NCBI RefSeq assembly: GCF_011620715.1
Contig: NZ_WOYP01000013.1
Span: 1 to 64,000, forward strand
Source of the DNA: Microbacterium sp.
GTDB lineage: Bacteria > Actinomycetota > Actinomycetes > Actinomycetales > Microbacteriaceae
Direction: 5' to 3'
DNA length: 64,000 nucleotides
Shown: one piece after another, positions 33,162 through 42,189 of the stretch
Position numbering within the stretch: position 1 is the stretch's first letter
Layout: each line of letters starts with the position of its first letter
Program-made: the position numbers and the translations under genes
The notes under the pieces: generated by a model
Told to the model about the DNA's origin: nothing
Seen by the model: the letters and a program-made list of their open reading frames with translations, nothing else
The model's database searches: none

Positions 33162-34031
33162 TCAGCGATGCGCGGAGTCGAGAATCGAGTCCTCTTCCTC
33201 CATGTCGCGATCCATCCGCCGCGGCGGGACGCGGTCGCGCGGAGCGGGCTCGATGCCGCGTGCGCGGTCCTCGGCGTCTTCGCGGTGGTGGCGCAGCTCG
33301 GTGCGGATCACGTACCCGATGAAGACGAAGCCCATCACCGCGAAGAGGATCCACTGGATCGCGTACGACAGATATGGACCCGGGTCCTCGGAGGGCACGG
33401 CGAAGGCCGCCGGCCGCGTCGCCGGAGCGGGATCCTCCGAGATCATCACCCCGTAGGCGCTGAGCTCGAGCTGAGCGCCGATGTCTGTGTCGATCGAGTC
33501 GGCGATGAGCTGCGGATTGATGGAGGGCACCTGGCCCTCAGGCGCCGAACGACCGGATGCCGGCAGCTGTTCGGCCGGACGCAGGCGCGCGATGACCGTC
33601 GTCGCGCCTTCCGGCGGTGCCGGAATGGCGTCGGGAAGCGGCTGGTCCTCGCCGGGCGGCACCCAGCCTCGGTCGATCAACAGCACCCGGCCGTCGTTCA
33701 GGCGGAACGGCACGAGCACCTCGAACGCCGCTGTGCCTCCGTGGGGCCGATTGCGGACCAGGATCTGCTCGTCGGCGAGGTACTCGCCCTCGAGGGCGAC
33801 CGGGCGCCATTCGTCGGCCGCGGCGAGCGTCGCGCCGGGAGCGATGATCGCCTCCAGAGGCACAGGTTCGGCGTCGTAGTTCTGCGCCACGAGCGCGAGC
33901 TGAGCGGCCCTGTCGGCATTGCGGGAGAACTGCCAGTTGGACAGGAATCCGCACGCGATCGCGAAGACGATCGCGACGGCGATGTACGAGGTCCATCGCA
34001 CCGCCGCGGGCGCGCTGGCGCGGCGGCTCAC
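33162..34031 (-). CDS. SURF1 family cytochrome oxidase biogenesis protein
   Basis: GFLSNWQFSRNADRAAQL; VRNRPHGGTAAFEVLVPFRLNDGRVLLIDRGWVP; C-terminal TM. Confidence 0.9.
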   Translation of the reverse strand: MSRRASAPAAVRWTSYIAVAIVFAIACGFLSNWQFSRNADRAAQLALVAQNYDAEPVPLEAIIAPGATLAAADEWRPVALEGEYLADEQILVRNRPHGGTAAFEVLVPFRLNDGRVLLIDRGWVPPGEDQPLPDAIPAPPEGATTVIARLRPAEQLPASGRSAPEGQVPSINPQLIADSIDTDIGAQLELSAYGVMISEDPAPATRPAAFAVPSEDPGPYLSYAIQWILFAVMGFVFIGYVIRTELRHHREDAEDRARGIEPAPRDRVPPRRMDRDMEEEDSILDSAHR

Positions 34032-34288
34032 GAGGCGCCTCCTGCGGCGGTCAGGGGAACCAGCGGCCACACCGCGACCGGAAAGTCGCGAGCGGCCAGA
34101 TAGTCGCGGAGATAGTCTCGGTGTTCGTCGCACGCCACCCAGATCTTGCGGCGGTCGGGGGAGTGGATCTTGGGGTTGCGCCACTCGACCCGCCAGAGCG
34201 CGGCCTCGCGGCATCCCGCACGAGAGCAGGTCGCGGCAGGCACACCATCGATGCGCACGCGGGAGGACGCGTCGTTCCCGCCGTTCAC
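34028..34288 (-). CDS. Small Cys-containing conserved hypothetical protein (CSRAGC...CDEH)
   Basis: GTGA overlaps at both ends with neighbouring genes. Confidence 0.75.
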   Translation of the reverse strand: MNGGNDASSRVRIDGVPAATCSRAGCREAALWRVEWRNPKIHSPDRRKIWVACDEHRDYLRDYLAARDFPVAVWPLVPLTAAGGAS

Positions 34289-34662
34289 GCGGGGCCGTCC
34301 GCCTCGGGGCGCCGCTCGTCGAGCGCTCGTGCCTCCTCTATGCGCAGCGTCGGGGCGCCGCCGGGGGCCGGGGCAGGGTGGCTCGATGCGGCTACCGGCA
34401 GGGCACGCTCGGGCGTGATCACTTCGGTGCGCTGGACGTCGGATCCCACGTTGGCCAGGACCACCGCGATATACGGCAGCACGCAAGCGGCAGCGCCGAA
34501 GACCCAGGTGTACCAGCCGTAGGGGGTGATCACGACCATGAGGATGAAGCACGCGATGCGGATGCCCATCATGACCAGATACCTGCTCGAACGCCGATGT
34601 TCGTCGTCGCGCGGCGCGACGGGCAGGGACGTTGCAGATTGGGCTTTCGGCGTGCTCTTCAC
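34285..34662 (-). CDS. DUF3099-type membrane protein
   Basis: RRSSRYLVMMGIRIACFILMVVITPYGWYTWVFGAAACVLPYIAVVLAN. Confidence 0.85.
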   Translation of the reverse strand: MKSTPKAQSATSLPVAPRDDEHRRSSRYLVMMGIRIACFILMVVITPYGWYTWVFGAAACVLPYIAVVLANVGSDVQRTEVITPERALPVAASSHPAPAPGGAPTLRIEEARALDERRPEADGPA

Positions 34663-34718
34663 GGTGACTCAAGAGTACGCCTGCACGCACGGGAGTCGGC
34701 CCGGTGAGACGGACGCAT

Positions 34719-35156
34719 TCACGCCGTGGACGTGTTCACGCTGTAGACGATGAGGGGCAGCAGGAATGCGAGGAAGACGATCAGTCCGATCACGATGAAC
34801 CCCAGGCCGACGTAACCGATGATCGTGCCTGCCAGGGCGAGACCGCGGCCCTGCTCGCCGGTCTTCTTGACCTGTCCCAGGGATATGTGGCCGGTGATGA
34901 TGCCGGCCAGCGATCCGAGCAGCGGGATGATGAAGATGCCGATGAGCGAGGAGACGAGAGAGACGATCGCCAGGGTGTTCGTCTTCGCGGGTCCGCCAGC
35001 ACCGTACGGCGATCCGTAGGCCGGGGCGGCGGCGTAGGCCGGGGCGGACCCGTATGCCGCAGGAGCGACATACTCCGGAGGAGCGACGTACGCGGGAGGC
35101 GCCGAGGGCGCCGTGGGCGGAACGGGGGTCGTGCCGTCGGGGTTCGTGTCGCTCAC
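34719..35156 (-). CDS. DUF4190 domain membrane protein with Pro/Ala/Tyr-rich N-terminus
   Basis: TNTLAIVSLVSSLIGIFIIPLLGSLAGIITGHISLGQVKKTGEQGRGLALAG. Confidence 0.85.
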   Translation of the reverse strand: MSDTNPDGTTPVPPTAPSAPPAYVAPPEYVAPAAYGSAPAYAAAPAYGSPYGAGGPAKTNTLAIVSLVSSLIGIFIIPLLGSLAGIITGHISLGQVKKTGEQGRGLALAGTIIGYVGLGFIVIGLIVFLAFLLPLIVYSVNTSTA

Positions 35157-35277
35157 GGGGCGCCTTTCGTCGGGTGCGCTTACAGCGTCGCAGTGCGTGC
35201 CGGTGGTGTCAAACACGGCACCGCTAAGCTGGTGCGGTCCACGTGTCCAACCGTGTCCAGCCCTCCGGGAGAGCTCC

Positions 35278-35988
35278 ATGTCCACCGATCGCGTCGTCCT
35301 GGTCACAGGAGGCAACCGCGGCATCGGCCGTGCCATCGCTGAGCGATTCGTCGCCGAAGGGTACAAGGTCGCCGTCACCGCGCGTTCCGGAGAGGGGCCG
35401 GCGGGGACGCTGACGGTGCGAGCGGACGTGACGGATGCCGCGGCCCTCGATGCCGCGTTCGCCGAGGTGGAGGCGCAGCTGGGTCCCGTCGAGATCGTCG
35501 TCGCCAACGCCGGCATCACGAAGGACACGCTTCTGCTGAGGATGACCGAAGACGACTTCGACAGTGTGATCGCCACGAATCTGGGCGGAACGTTCCGTGT
35601 GGTCAAGCGTGCCTCGAAGGGGATGCTGCGCGCGCGGTGGGGGCGCGTCATCCTGATCTCCAGCGTGGTCGGACTCTACGGCTCGGCCGGCCAGATCAAT
35701 TACTCCGCCTCAAAGAGCGCGCTCGTCGGCTTCGCCCGATCGCTGACTCGTGAACTCGGCGGCCGCGGCATCACCGCCAATGTGGTGGCCCCGGGGTTCA
35801 TCGAGACCGATATGACGGCGTCCCTGCCCGAGAGCACGCAGGCCGAGTACAAGAAGAACATTCCCGCCGGACGCTTCGCGACGACCGCCGAGGTCGCGGG
35901 TGTCGTGGCATGGATCGCCTCGGACGACGCCGCATACATCTCAGGCGCCGTCATCCCCGTCGACGGCGGGCTCGGGATGGGCCACTAG
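35278..35988 (+). CDS. fabG: 3-oxoacyl-ACP reductase FabG (SDR family)
   Basis: VTGGNRGIGRAIAERF; NAGITKDTLLLRMTEDDFD; YSASKSALVGFARSL. Confidence 0.95.
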   Translation: MSTDRVVLVTGGNRGIGRAIAERFVAEGYKVAVTARSGEGPAGTLTVRADVTDAAALDAAFAEVEAQLGPVEIVVANAGITKDTLLLRMTEDDFDSVIATNLGGTFRVVKRASKGMLRARWGRVILISSVVGLYGSAGQINYSASKSALVGFARSLTRELGGRGITANVVAPGFIETDMTASLPESTQAEYKKNIPAGRFATTAEVAGVVAWIASDDAAYISGAVIPVDGGLGMGH

Positions 35989-36017
35989 GCTCGGCGATCG
36001 ACGGCGGCTCGTCCCTC

Positions 36018-36659
36018 TCAGGGCAGCAGTGCGATCACTTCGCGCAGGTCGACCCGCTCGATCACAAGGTCCGCCTGCGCGCGCACGGCCGGCTTCGCGT
36101 TGAACGCCAGTCCGAGCCCGGCCGCGGCCAGCATGCGCAGATCGTTCGCCCCATCGCCGATCGCGATCGTCCGCGACGCGGCGACACCGGCATCGGCGGC
36201 CCACTCCCGCAGCGCGGCCGCCTTGGCCTCGGCATCCACGATCGCACCGTCAACGACGCCGCGCAGCATGCCGTCCTGCGTGCCGAGGCGGTTGGCCCGC
36301 CACACGTCCACATCCAGGGCGGGGGCGACCGTGTCGAGGATCTCGTGGAATCCGCCAGAGACGACGCCGACCCGGCCACCGCGTTCGTGCACCGCGGCGA
36401 TCAGCTCGCGCACGCCGGGAGTCGGCTCGATGCGGGTGAGGACCCGCGCGAACGCCGTGGTCGGCACTCCCGCGAGTGCGCTCACGCGTGAGCGCAGGCT
36501 CGTGGCGAAGTCGACCTCGCCGCGCATCGCGGCCTCCGTGGCGGCCGTCACCTCGGCACCGCGTCCGGCCTCATCGGCGAGCAGCTCGATCACCTCGTTG
36601 CGGATGAGTGTCGAATCGGCGTCGAGCACGACCAGGAAGCGGGCGGATTGCGCGGGCAT
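36018..36659 (-). CDS. serB: Phosphoserine phosphatase
   Basis: VVLDADSTLIRNEVIELLADEAGRG; GVVSGGFHEILD; AIGDGANDLRML. Confidence 0.95.
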   Translation of the reverse strand: MPAQSARFLVVLDADSTLIRNEVIELLADEAGRGAEVTAATEAAMRGEVDFATSLRSRVSALAGVPTTAFARVLTRIEPTPGVRELIAAVHERGGRVGVVSGGFHEILDTVAPALDVDVWRANRLGTQDGMLRGVVDGAIVDAEAKAAALREWAADAGVAASRTIAIGDGANDLRMLAAAGLGLAFNAKPAVRAQADLVIERVDLREVIALLP

Positions 36660-36665
36660 GCTCCC

Positions 36666-36671
36666 ACGCTA
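36666..36671 (-). promoter_or_regulatory. -10 box TAGCGT, 6 nt before serB ATG (leaderless-type)
   Basis: minus strand tagcgt-gggagc-atg. Confidence 0.55.
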
Positions 36672-36702
36672 GCGTCGCCGCCTTCCTCCGGTCGTCGGCG
36701 GC

Positions 36703-37947
36703 TCAGGCGTCGATGCGCACTCCCTTGCCGACGACGGTCAGGCCCGTGTCGGTGACCGTGTAGCCGCGCTCGATGTCGCGCTGACGGTCGACGCCGACCG
36801 TCGCACCATCGGCGAGCACCACGTTCTTGTCGAGGATCGCACGATGGATGCGGGCCCCCTGGCCCACGCGGACGTGGTCGAAGAGCACGGAATCCGTGAT
36901 CGTCGATCCGCCCGCGGCGAGGGTCCACGGCCCGACGACGCTGCGTTCGAGGTGGGTGCCGGAGAGCACCGAGCCGAGCGAGACGATGGAGTCGATCGCG
37001 TTGCCGATCCGGCCCACCGAATCGCGCACGAACTTCGCCGGGGGCGAGTTGACGGTCTGCGAGTGTATCGGCCATTGCATGTTGTACAGGTTGAAGATCG
37101 GCAGGGCCGAGATCAGATCCATATGCGCGTCGAAGAAGGAGTCGATCGTACCGACGTCCCGCCAGTAGTCGCGATCGCGATCGGTCGAGCCCGGCACGTC
37201 GTTGCGCTTCAAGTCGTAGACGCCCGCTTCGCCGCGGTTCACGAAGTACGGGATGATGTCGCCGCCCATGTCGTGGTTGGAGGTCGGCAGCTCGCCGTCG
37301 GATTCGACGGCCTCGATCAGCGCGTCGGTGTCGAAGATGTAATTGCCCATCGAGGCGAGCACTTCGTGCGGCGCATCACTGAGCCCCTGGGCATCCTGCG
37401 GCTTCTCGAGGAACTCGCGGATCTTCGCGGGGTCCTTCTCGTCGACGTCGATGACGCCGAACTGGCTGGCCAGCGACAGCGGTTGACGGATACCGGCCAC
37501 CGTCGCCCGCGCGCCGGTCTCGATGTGCGAATCCAGCATCTGACGGAAGTCCATGCGGTAGACGTGGTCGGCGCCGATCACCACGACGATGTCGGGCTTC
37601 TCGTCGTTGATCAGGTTGAGGCTCTGCAGGATGGCGTCGGCTGACCCGGAGAACCAGCGCTTGCCCAGCCGCTGCTGAGCCGGCACTGAGGCGACGTAGG
37701 AGTCCAGCAGGGGCGACATGCGCCACGTCTGCGAGATGTGCCGGTCGAGGCTGTGCGACTTGTACTGGGTCAGCACCACGAGCTGTCTCAGTCCCGAATT
37801 GATCAGGTTCGATATCGCGAAGTCGATCAGGCGGTACTGCCCCCCGAACGGGACGGCGGGCTTGGCTCGATCTGCGGTGAGGGGCATGAGGCGCTTGCCC
37901 TCCCCGCCCGCGAGGATGATTCCGAACACCTTCGGCACTGCTGGCAT
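36703..37947 (-). CDS. glgC: Glucose-1-phosphate adenylyltransferase
   Basis: [39 protein letters not shown]. Confidence 0.97.
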   Translation of the reverse strand: MPAVPKVFGIILAGGEGKRLMPLTADRAKPAVPFGGQYRLIDFAISNLINSGLRQLVVLTQYKSHSLDRHISQTWRMSPLLDSYVASVPAQQRLGKRWFSGSADAILQSLNLINDEKPDIVVVIGADHVYRMDFRQMLDSHIETGARATVAGIRQPLSLASQFGVIDVDEKDPAKIREFLEKPQDAQGLSDAPHEVLASMGNYIFDTDALIEAVESDGELPTSNHDMGGDIIPYFVNRGEAGVYDLKRNDVPGSTDRDRDYWRDVGTIDSFFDAHMDLISALPIFNLYNMQWPIHSQTVNSPPAKFVRDSVGRIGNAIDSIVSLGSVLSGTHLERSVVGPWTLAAGGSTITDSVLFDHVRVGQGARIHRAILDKNVVLADGATVGVDRQRDIERGYTVTDTGLTVVGKGVRIDA

Positions 37948-37953
37948 GGGCCC

Positions 37954-37959
37954 ACCCTA
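37954..37959 (-). promoter_or_regulatory. -10 box TAGGGT, 6 nt before glgC ATG (leaderless-type)
   Basis: minus strand tagggt-gggccc-atg. Confidence 0.55.
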
Positions 37960-37981
37960 TGCCGCACTTCGGCCCGGGTAC

Positions 37982-37987
37982 TAGCGT
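37982..37987 (+). promoter_or_regulatory. -10 box TAGCGT, 6 nt before glgA ATG (leaderless-type)
   Basis: tagcgt-gatggc-atg. Confidence 0.55.
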
Positions 37988-37993
37988 GATGGC

Positions 37994-39187
37994 ATGCGAG
38001 TCGACGTCATCACCAAGGAGTATCCGCCGGAGATCTACGGTGGGGCCGGAGTGCACGTCACCGAACTGGTCAAGGCCCTCCGTGAGCAGCTCGATGTGCG
38101 CGTGCGCGCCTTCGGTGCGGAGCGCGACGAAGAGGCCACGAGCTCCTACAGCGTGCCCGCGGAACTGTCGACCGCGAATGGCGCGATCCAGACGCTCGGC
38201 ACCGATCTGGAGATGGTCCCCGATGTCGCGGGCGCCGATGTCGTGCACAGCCACACCTGGTATGCGAACTTCGCCGGACACCTCGCATCGCTGCTGCACG
38301 GCATCCCGCACATCGTGACCGCGCACAGCCTCGAGCCCCTGCGCCCGTGGAAGGCCGAGCAGCTCGGCGGCGGCTACGCCGTGTCGAGCTACATCGAGAA
38401 GACCGCTTACGAGGGCGCTGCCGCGATCATCGCGGTCAGCGACGGCATGCGCACCGACATCCTGCGCAGCTACCCCAGCGTCGATCCCGAGCGGGTGCGC
38501 GTCATCTACAACGGCATCGACGTCGACGCGTGGCATCCCGTCGAGGATCCCGCGTTGCTGGCCGAGCTCGGAATCGATCCGGAAAGGCCCTCGGTCGTGT
38601 TCGTCGGTCGCATCACCCGCCAGAAGGGACTGACCTACTTCCTGCGCGCCGCCGAGCTGCTGCCGGCGGACGTGCAGGTGATCCTGTGCGCGGGCGCGCC
38701 CGACACGCCGCAGATCATGGCGGAGGTCGAAGGCCTCGTGCGCCGGCTGCAGGAGACGAGGCGGGGCGTCGTCTGGATAGACCGGTCACTGTCGCGCCAT
38801 GACCTCTGCACGGTCCTGAGCGCCGCCACCACGTTCGTCTGCCCGTCGATCTACGAGCCCCTCGGAATCGTGAATCTGGAGGCCATGGCGTGTGGCGCCG
38901 CGGTCGTGGGAACGGCGACGGGCGGCATCCCCGAGGTCGTCGTGGACGGCGTGACGGGGCGCTTGGTGCCGATCGAGCAGGTGCAGGACGGCACCGGAAC
39001 GCCGCTGGATCCGGACCGGTACGTCGCGGACCTCGCGCGGGTGCTCACCGAAGTGGTGAGTGATCCGGAGCGCGCGGCGGCGTACGGTGCGGCGGGCCGC
39101 GACCGTGCTGCGAAAGACTTCAGCTGGGGGTCGATCGCCGACGCCACGGCCGCCCTCTACGCGGAGGTCGCCGGCATCCGCCGATAG
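37994..39187 (+). CDS. glgA: Glycogen synthase (GT4 family)
   Basis: TKEYPPEIYGGAGVHVTELVKAL; FVGRITRQKGLTYFLRAAELLP; CPSIYEPLGIVNLEAMACG. Confidence 0.94.
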   Translation: MRVDVITKEYPPEIYGGAGVHVTELVKALREQLDVRVRAFGAERDEEATSSYSVPAELSTANGAIQTLGTDLEMVPDVAGADVVHSHTWYANFAGHLASLLHGIPHIVTAHSLEPLRPWKAEQLGGGYAVSSYIEKTAYEGAAAIIAVSDGMRTDILRSYPSVDPERVRVIYNGIDVDAWHPVEDPALLAELGIDPERPSVVFVGRITRQKGLTYFLRAAELLPADVQVILCAGAPDTPQIMAEVEGLVRRLQETRRGVVWIDRSLSRHDLCTVLSAATTFVCPSIYEPLGIVNLEAMACGAAVVGTATGGIPEVVVDGVTGRLVPIEQVQDGTGTPLDPDRYVADLARVLTEVVSDPERAAAYGAAGRDRAAKDFSWGSIADATAALYAEVAGIRR

Positions 39188-39190
39188 GCT
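39185..39190 (+). promoter_or_regulatory. -10 box TAGGCT, 6 nt before ATG (leaderless-type); overlaps glgA stop
   Basis: taggct-gagagt-atg. Confidence 0.55.
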
Positions 39191-39196
39191 GAGAGT

Positions 39197-39982
39197 ATGC
39201 CGCAGGTGCTCCAGTTCTCCGATGTCGTCGTACGCAGAAACGCCCGCGACATCGTCGACCACCTCGACTGGTCGGTCGAAGACGACCAGCGGTGGGTCAT
39301 CCTGGGGCCCAACGGCGCAGGCAAGACGACGCTGCTGCAACTGGCCGACACCCTGGTGCACCCGACCTCCGGTCGCGTGACGATCCTCGGTGAGCAGCTC
39401 GGGCGGACCGACGTGTTCGAGCTGCGCCCGCGCATCGGCTTCGCCTCCACGGCGATGGCCAAGCGCGTGCCTCCGGATGAGACCGTTCTGAACGTCGTGC
39501 TCACCGCCGCATACTCGGTGCTGGGCCGGTGGAATGAGTCGTACGAGGACATCGACGAGCGCCGCGCTCTGCGCGTGCTGTCGGAGTGGCGTCTGGATCA
39601 TCTGGCCGACCGCACGTTCGGCACGCTGAGCGACGGGGAGCAGAAGCGCGTGCAGATCGCCCGGGCGATCATGACCGACCCCGAGCTGTTGCTGCTGGAC
39701 GAGCCCGCGGCGAGCCTGGATCTCGGCGCACGCGAAGAACTGCTGATCCTGCTCGGAGGCTACGCGCAAGCCCCGACGACCCCGGCGATGGTGATGGTCA
39801 CCCATCATGTCGAGGAGATCCCGGTCGGCTTCACGCATGTCCTGCTGCTGCGCGACGGGAAGGTGGTCGCGTCCGGTCCGATCGAGGAGGCACTGACTGC
39901 CGAGAACCTCACGAAAGCGTTCGGCGTGCCCATCGTGCTCACCGCCGACGGTGGACGGTACGCCGCGCGGGCGTCCTCCTGA
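39197..39982 (+). CDS. ABC transporter ATP-binding protein
   Basis: GPNGAGKTTLLQLADTLVHPTSG; LSDGEQKRVQIARAIMTDPELLLLDEPAASLD. Confidence 0.9.
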   Translation: MPQVLQFSDVVVRRNARDIVDHLDWSVEDDQRWVILGPNGAGKTTLLQLADTLVHPTSGRVTILGEQLGRTDVFELRPRIGFASTAMAKRVPPDETVLNVVLTAAYSVLGRWNESYEDIDERRALRVLSEWRLDHLADRTFGTLSDGEQKRVQIARAIMTDPELLLLDEPAASLDLGAREELLILLGGYAQAPTTPAMVMVTHHVEEIPVGFTHVLLLRDGKVVASGPIEEALTAENLTKAFGVPIVLTADGGRYAARASS

Positions 39983-40008
39983 GAACCCCGGCTGGCGAGA
40001 TCGGTTGT

Positions 40009-40037
40009 CGAGTAGGCGCGCAGCGCCGTTCCGGGAC
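40009..40037 (+). repeat. REP-like element, copy 2 (tcgagtaggcgcgcagcgccgttccggga)
   Basis: 15-nt identical core with 33122-33136. Confidence 0.6.
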
Positions 40038-40065
40038 ACGATTCCGCGTCCGCGCTCCGGGCTGG

Positions 40066-40071
40066 TAGAAT
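40066..40071 (+). promoter_or_regulatory. -10 box TAGAAT upstream of rpmE2 leader
   Basis: tagaat, about 75 nt before rpmE2 ATG. Confidence 0.55.
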
Positions 40072-40079
40072 AGATCCTT

Positions 40080-40140
40080 GGTGCATTCGCACCGCAGATT
40101 TTCACGCCCTGGCAAAATCCAGTGCACCACTGCCTAGAGG
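40080..40140 (+). promoter_or_regulatory. Candidate structured 5' leader of rpmE2
   Basis: ggtgc-attc-gcacc hairpin; ctgg-caaaat-ccag hairpin; alternative ggtgca(40080-85)/tgcacc(40123-28) pairing. Confidence 0.45.
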
Positions 40141-40146
40141 ACCACC

Positions 40147-40407
40147 ATGAAGACTGACATCCACCCCGACTACCAGGCCGTCGTGTTCCGCGACCTCGGC
40201 TCGGGCGAGACTTTCCTGACCCGTTCGACGGTCACCTCCGAAAAGACGATCGAGCTCGACGGTGTCGAGTACCCGGTCATCGACGTCGAGATCTCTTCGG
40301 CATCGCACCCGTTCTACACGGGCAAGCAGCGCATCATGGATTCGGCCGGTCGCGTCGAGAAGTTCAACCAGCGCTTCAAGAACTTCGGCGGCTCGTCGAG
40401 CAACTGA
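40147..40407 (+). CDS. rpmE2: 50S ribosomal protein L31 type B (zinc-independent)
   Basis: [53 protein letters not shown]; no CxxC. Confidence 0.96.
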   Translation: MKTDIHPDYQAVVFRDLGSGETFLTRSTVTSEKTIELDGVEYPVIDVEISSASHPFYTGKQRIMDSAGRVEKFNQRFKNFGGSSSN

Positions 40408-40418
40408 CTCGCAGCGCT

Positions 40419-40450
40419 GCGGAAAGCCTCGCTTCGGCGGGGCTTTCCGC
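40419..40450 (+). terminator. Terminator hairpin after rpmE2
   Basis: gcggaaagcctcgc-ttcg-gcggggctttccgc, 14-bp stem with one G-U. Confidence 0.75.
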
Positions 40451-40476
40451 ATTCCGGGCGTGGCTGCCCGGGCACC

Positions 40477-41217
40477 TCAGCGCACCGGCCAGCCGCCGTC
40501 CAGTCGCTCGTCCGGGTCGAGTCGGCCGATGCGGAGGAAGTACTCGGTCAGACTCGCTGCCTGCGCGCGCGCCCAGGCGATCTGCCGGGTGTGCAGTTCT
40601 TCCGCTCGCGCCGGCAGCAGTCCGGCGAAGCGCCCGGCGAGCGCCTGCGCGAGCCGCCCCGCCGCGACCGCGTCGGCGGAGGCCTGATGCGGGTCGTCCA
40701 GTCGCACCGCGTAGTGCTCGGCGACCGCGGCGAGGGTGCGCTTGCCCCGACGATAGCGGTCACAGGACTTGTCGATGACGAGCGGATCGATCACCGGCGA
40801 CGGATCGCGCAGGGGAGTGACGCCGTGGCGGATGGCCTCGTGCGCGAGCAGCGAGAAGTCGTAGGCGGCGTTATACGCCACGACGGGGATGCCGGCATCC
40901 AGCAGCGATCGCAGCACGTCCACGGTCTGCTCCACCACCTCGTCTGCCGGCTCGCCGACAGCACGTGCGCGCTCGGTCGTGACGCCGTGGAGGGCCGCCG
41001 CCGACTCGGGGATCTCCACGCCGGGATCGGCGATCCAGTCACGGGAGAGGATCACCGATCCGCTCGCATCGAGCAGGCCCACGTGCGCCGTCACGATCCG
41101 ATCGCACGCCACATCGACGCCGGTCGTCTCGAGGTCGAAGACGCCGATCACCCGCGTCCACCCCGGAGCGCCATCGGCGGGATCGACCGTCTGTCCCGAG
41201 TCATGCGTCGCCTTCAT
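40477..41217 (-). CDS. 3'-5' exonuclease (DEDD / DnaQ-like)
   Basis: GVFDLETTGVDVACDRIVTAHVGLLD; AYNAAYDFSLL; HQASADAVAAGRLAQAL. Confidence 0.9.
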   Translation of the reverse strand: MKATHDSGQTVDPADGAPGWTRVIGVFDLETTGVDVACDRIVTAHVGLLDASGSVILSRDWIADPGVEIPESAAALHGVTTERARAVGEPADEVVEQTVDVLRSLLDAGIPVVAYNAAYDFSLLAHEAIRHGVTPLRDPSPVIDPLVIDKSCDRYRRGKRTLAAVAEHYAVRLDDPHQASADAVAAGRLAQALAGRFAGLLPARAEELHTRQIAWARAQAASLTEYFLRIGRLDPDERLDGGWPVR

Positions 41218-41224
41218 GCGATTC

Positions 41225-41230
41225 ACGGTA
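41225..41230 (-). promoter_or_regulatory. -10 box TACCGT, 7 nt before exonuclease ATG
   Basis: minus strand taccgt-gaatcgc-atg. Confidence 0.45.
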
Positions 41231-41279
41231 TGCACGACCTCCGACATCGACGGCGCAAGAGCATTCCCATCGCCGACCG

Positions 41280-41285
41280 TAGAAT
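41280..41285 (+). promoter_or_regulatory. -10 box TAGAAT, 7 nt before hydrolase GTG
   Basis: tagaat-cgggcac-gtg. Confidence 0.55.
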
Positions 41286-41292
41286 CGGGCAC

Positions 41293-42189
41293 GTGCCCGT
41301 TCCCCATCCCACCGCCCCAGTCGGTCTGCTGCGGCCGGTGCGGCGCGAGGTGCAGGCGTCCGGCGGGACGACCGCGTACTGGGAGTATGGGCCGGTGGAC
41401 GCGGAGCACACCCTCGTCGCCGTGCACGGGTTCCGCGGTGAGCATCACGGGCTCGAGCCGGTCGTCGCGATGCTGCCCGAGGTGCGGGTGATCTCGCCCG
41501 ACCTTCCCGGCTTCGGTGAGACGGCACCGCTGCCCGGACGCACCCATGACCTCGCAGCGTACGCCGAATGGCTCAGCGACTTCGTCGCCGCGGTCGCTCC
41601 GGGCGCGGTCATCCTGGGTCACTCGTTCGGCTCGATCGTCTCGGCGGCCGCCGTCGCACAGGGACTCGCGACGCCCCGACTCATCCTGGTCAATCCGATC
41701 GGCGCACCGGCACTGCAGGGTCCGCGCGGCGTCATGACGCGCCTGGCGATCTTCTACTACTGGGCGGGTGCGCGATTGCCCGAGCGGGTCGGGACGGCCG
41801 TGCTGCGCAACGCCCTGGTGGTGCGGGTCATGAGCATCACGATGGCCAAGACCTCCGACAGGCAGCTGCGCCGCTTCATCCACGATCAGCACGACACGTA
41901 TTTCGCGCGTTTCGCCGACCGGGACGTGCTGCGCGACGCGTTCGTCACGAGCGTCTCGCACGACATCACCGAGTACGCGGCCGACATCGCGGTGCCCACG
42001 CTTCTGATCGCAGCCGTGCGCGACGACATCACACCGATCGAAGCCGAGCGCCACCTGGTGACGCTGTTCACGGATGCCGAGCTCGTCGAGATCCCCGATG
42101 TCGGGCACCTGATCCACTACGAGACGCCGGCGCCCGCGGCCGAGGCGATCAGGCGGTTTCTTGGGCCTTCCGCTCGCGATACGCGTTGA
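41293..42189 (+). CDS. Alpha/beta hydrolase
   Basis: VAVHGFRGEHHGLEPVV; ILGHSFGSIVSAAAV; catalytic His in VEIPDVGHLIHYE. Confidence 0.88.
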   Translation: MPVPHPTAPVGLLRPVRREVQASGGTTAYWEYGPVDAEHTLVAVHGFRGEHHGLEPVVAMLPEVRVISPDLPGFGETAPLPGRTHDLAAYAEWLSDFVAAVAPGAVILGHSFGSIVSAAAVAQGLATPRLILVNPIGAPALQGPRGVMTRLAIFYYWAGARLPERVGTAVLRNALVVRVMSITMAKTSDRQLRRFIHDQHDTYFARFADRDVLRDAFVTSVSHDITEYAADIAVPTLLIAAVRDDITPIEAERHLVTLFTDAELVEIPDVGHLIHYETPAPAAEAIRRFLGPSARDTR

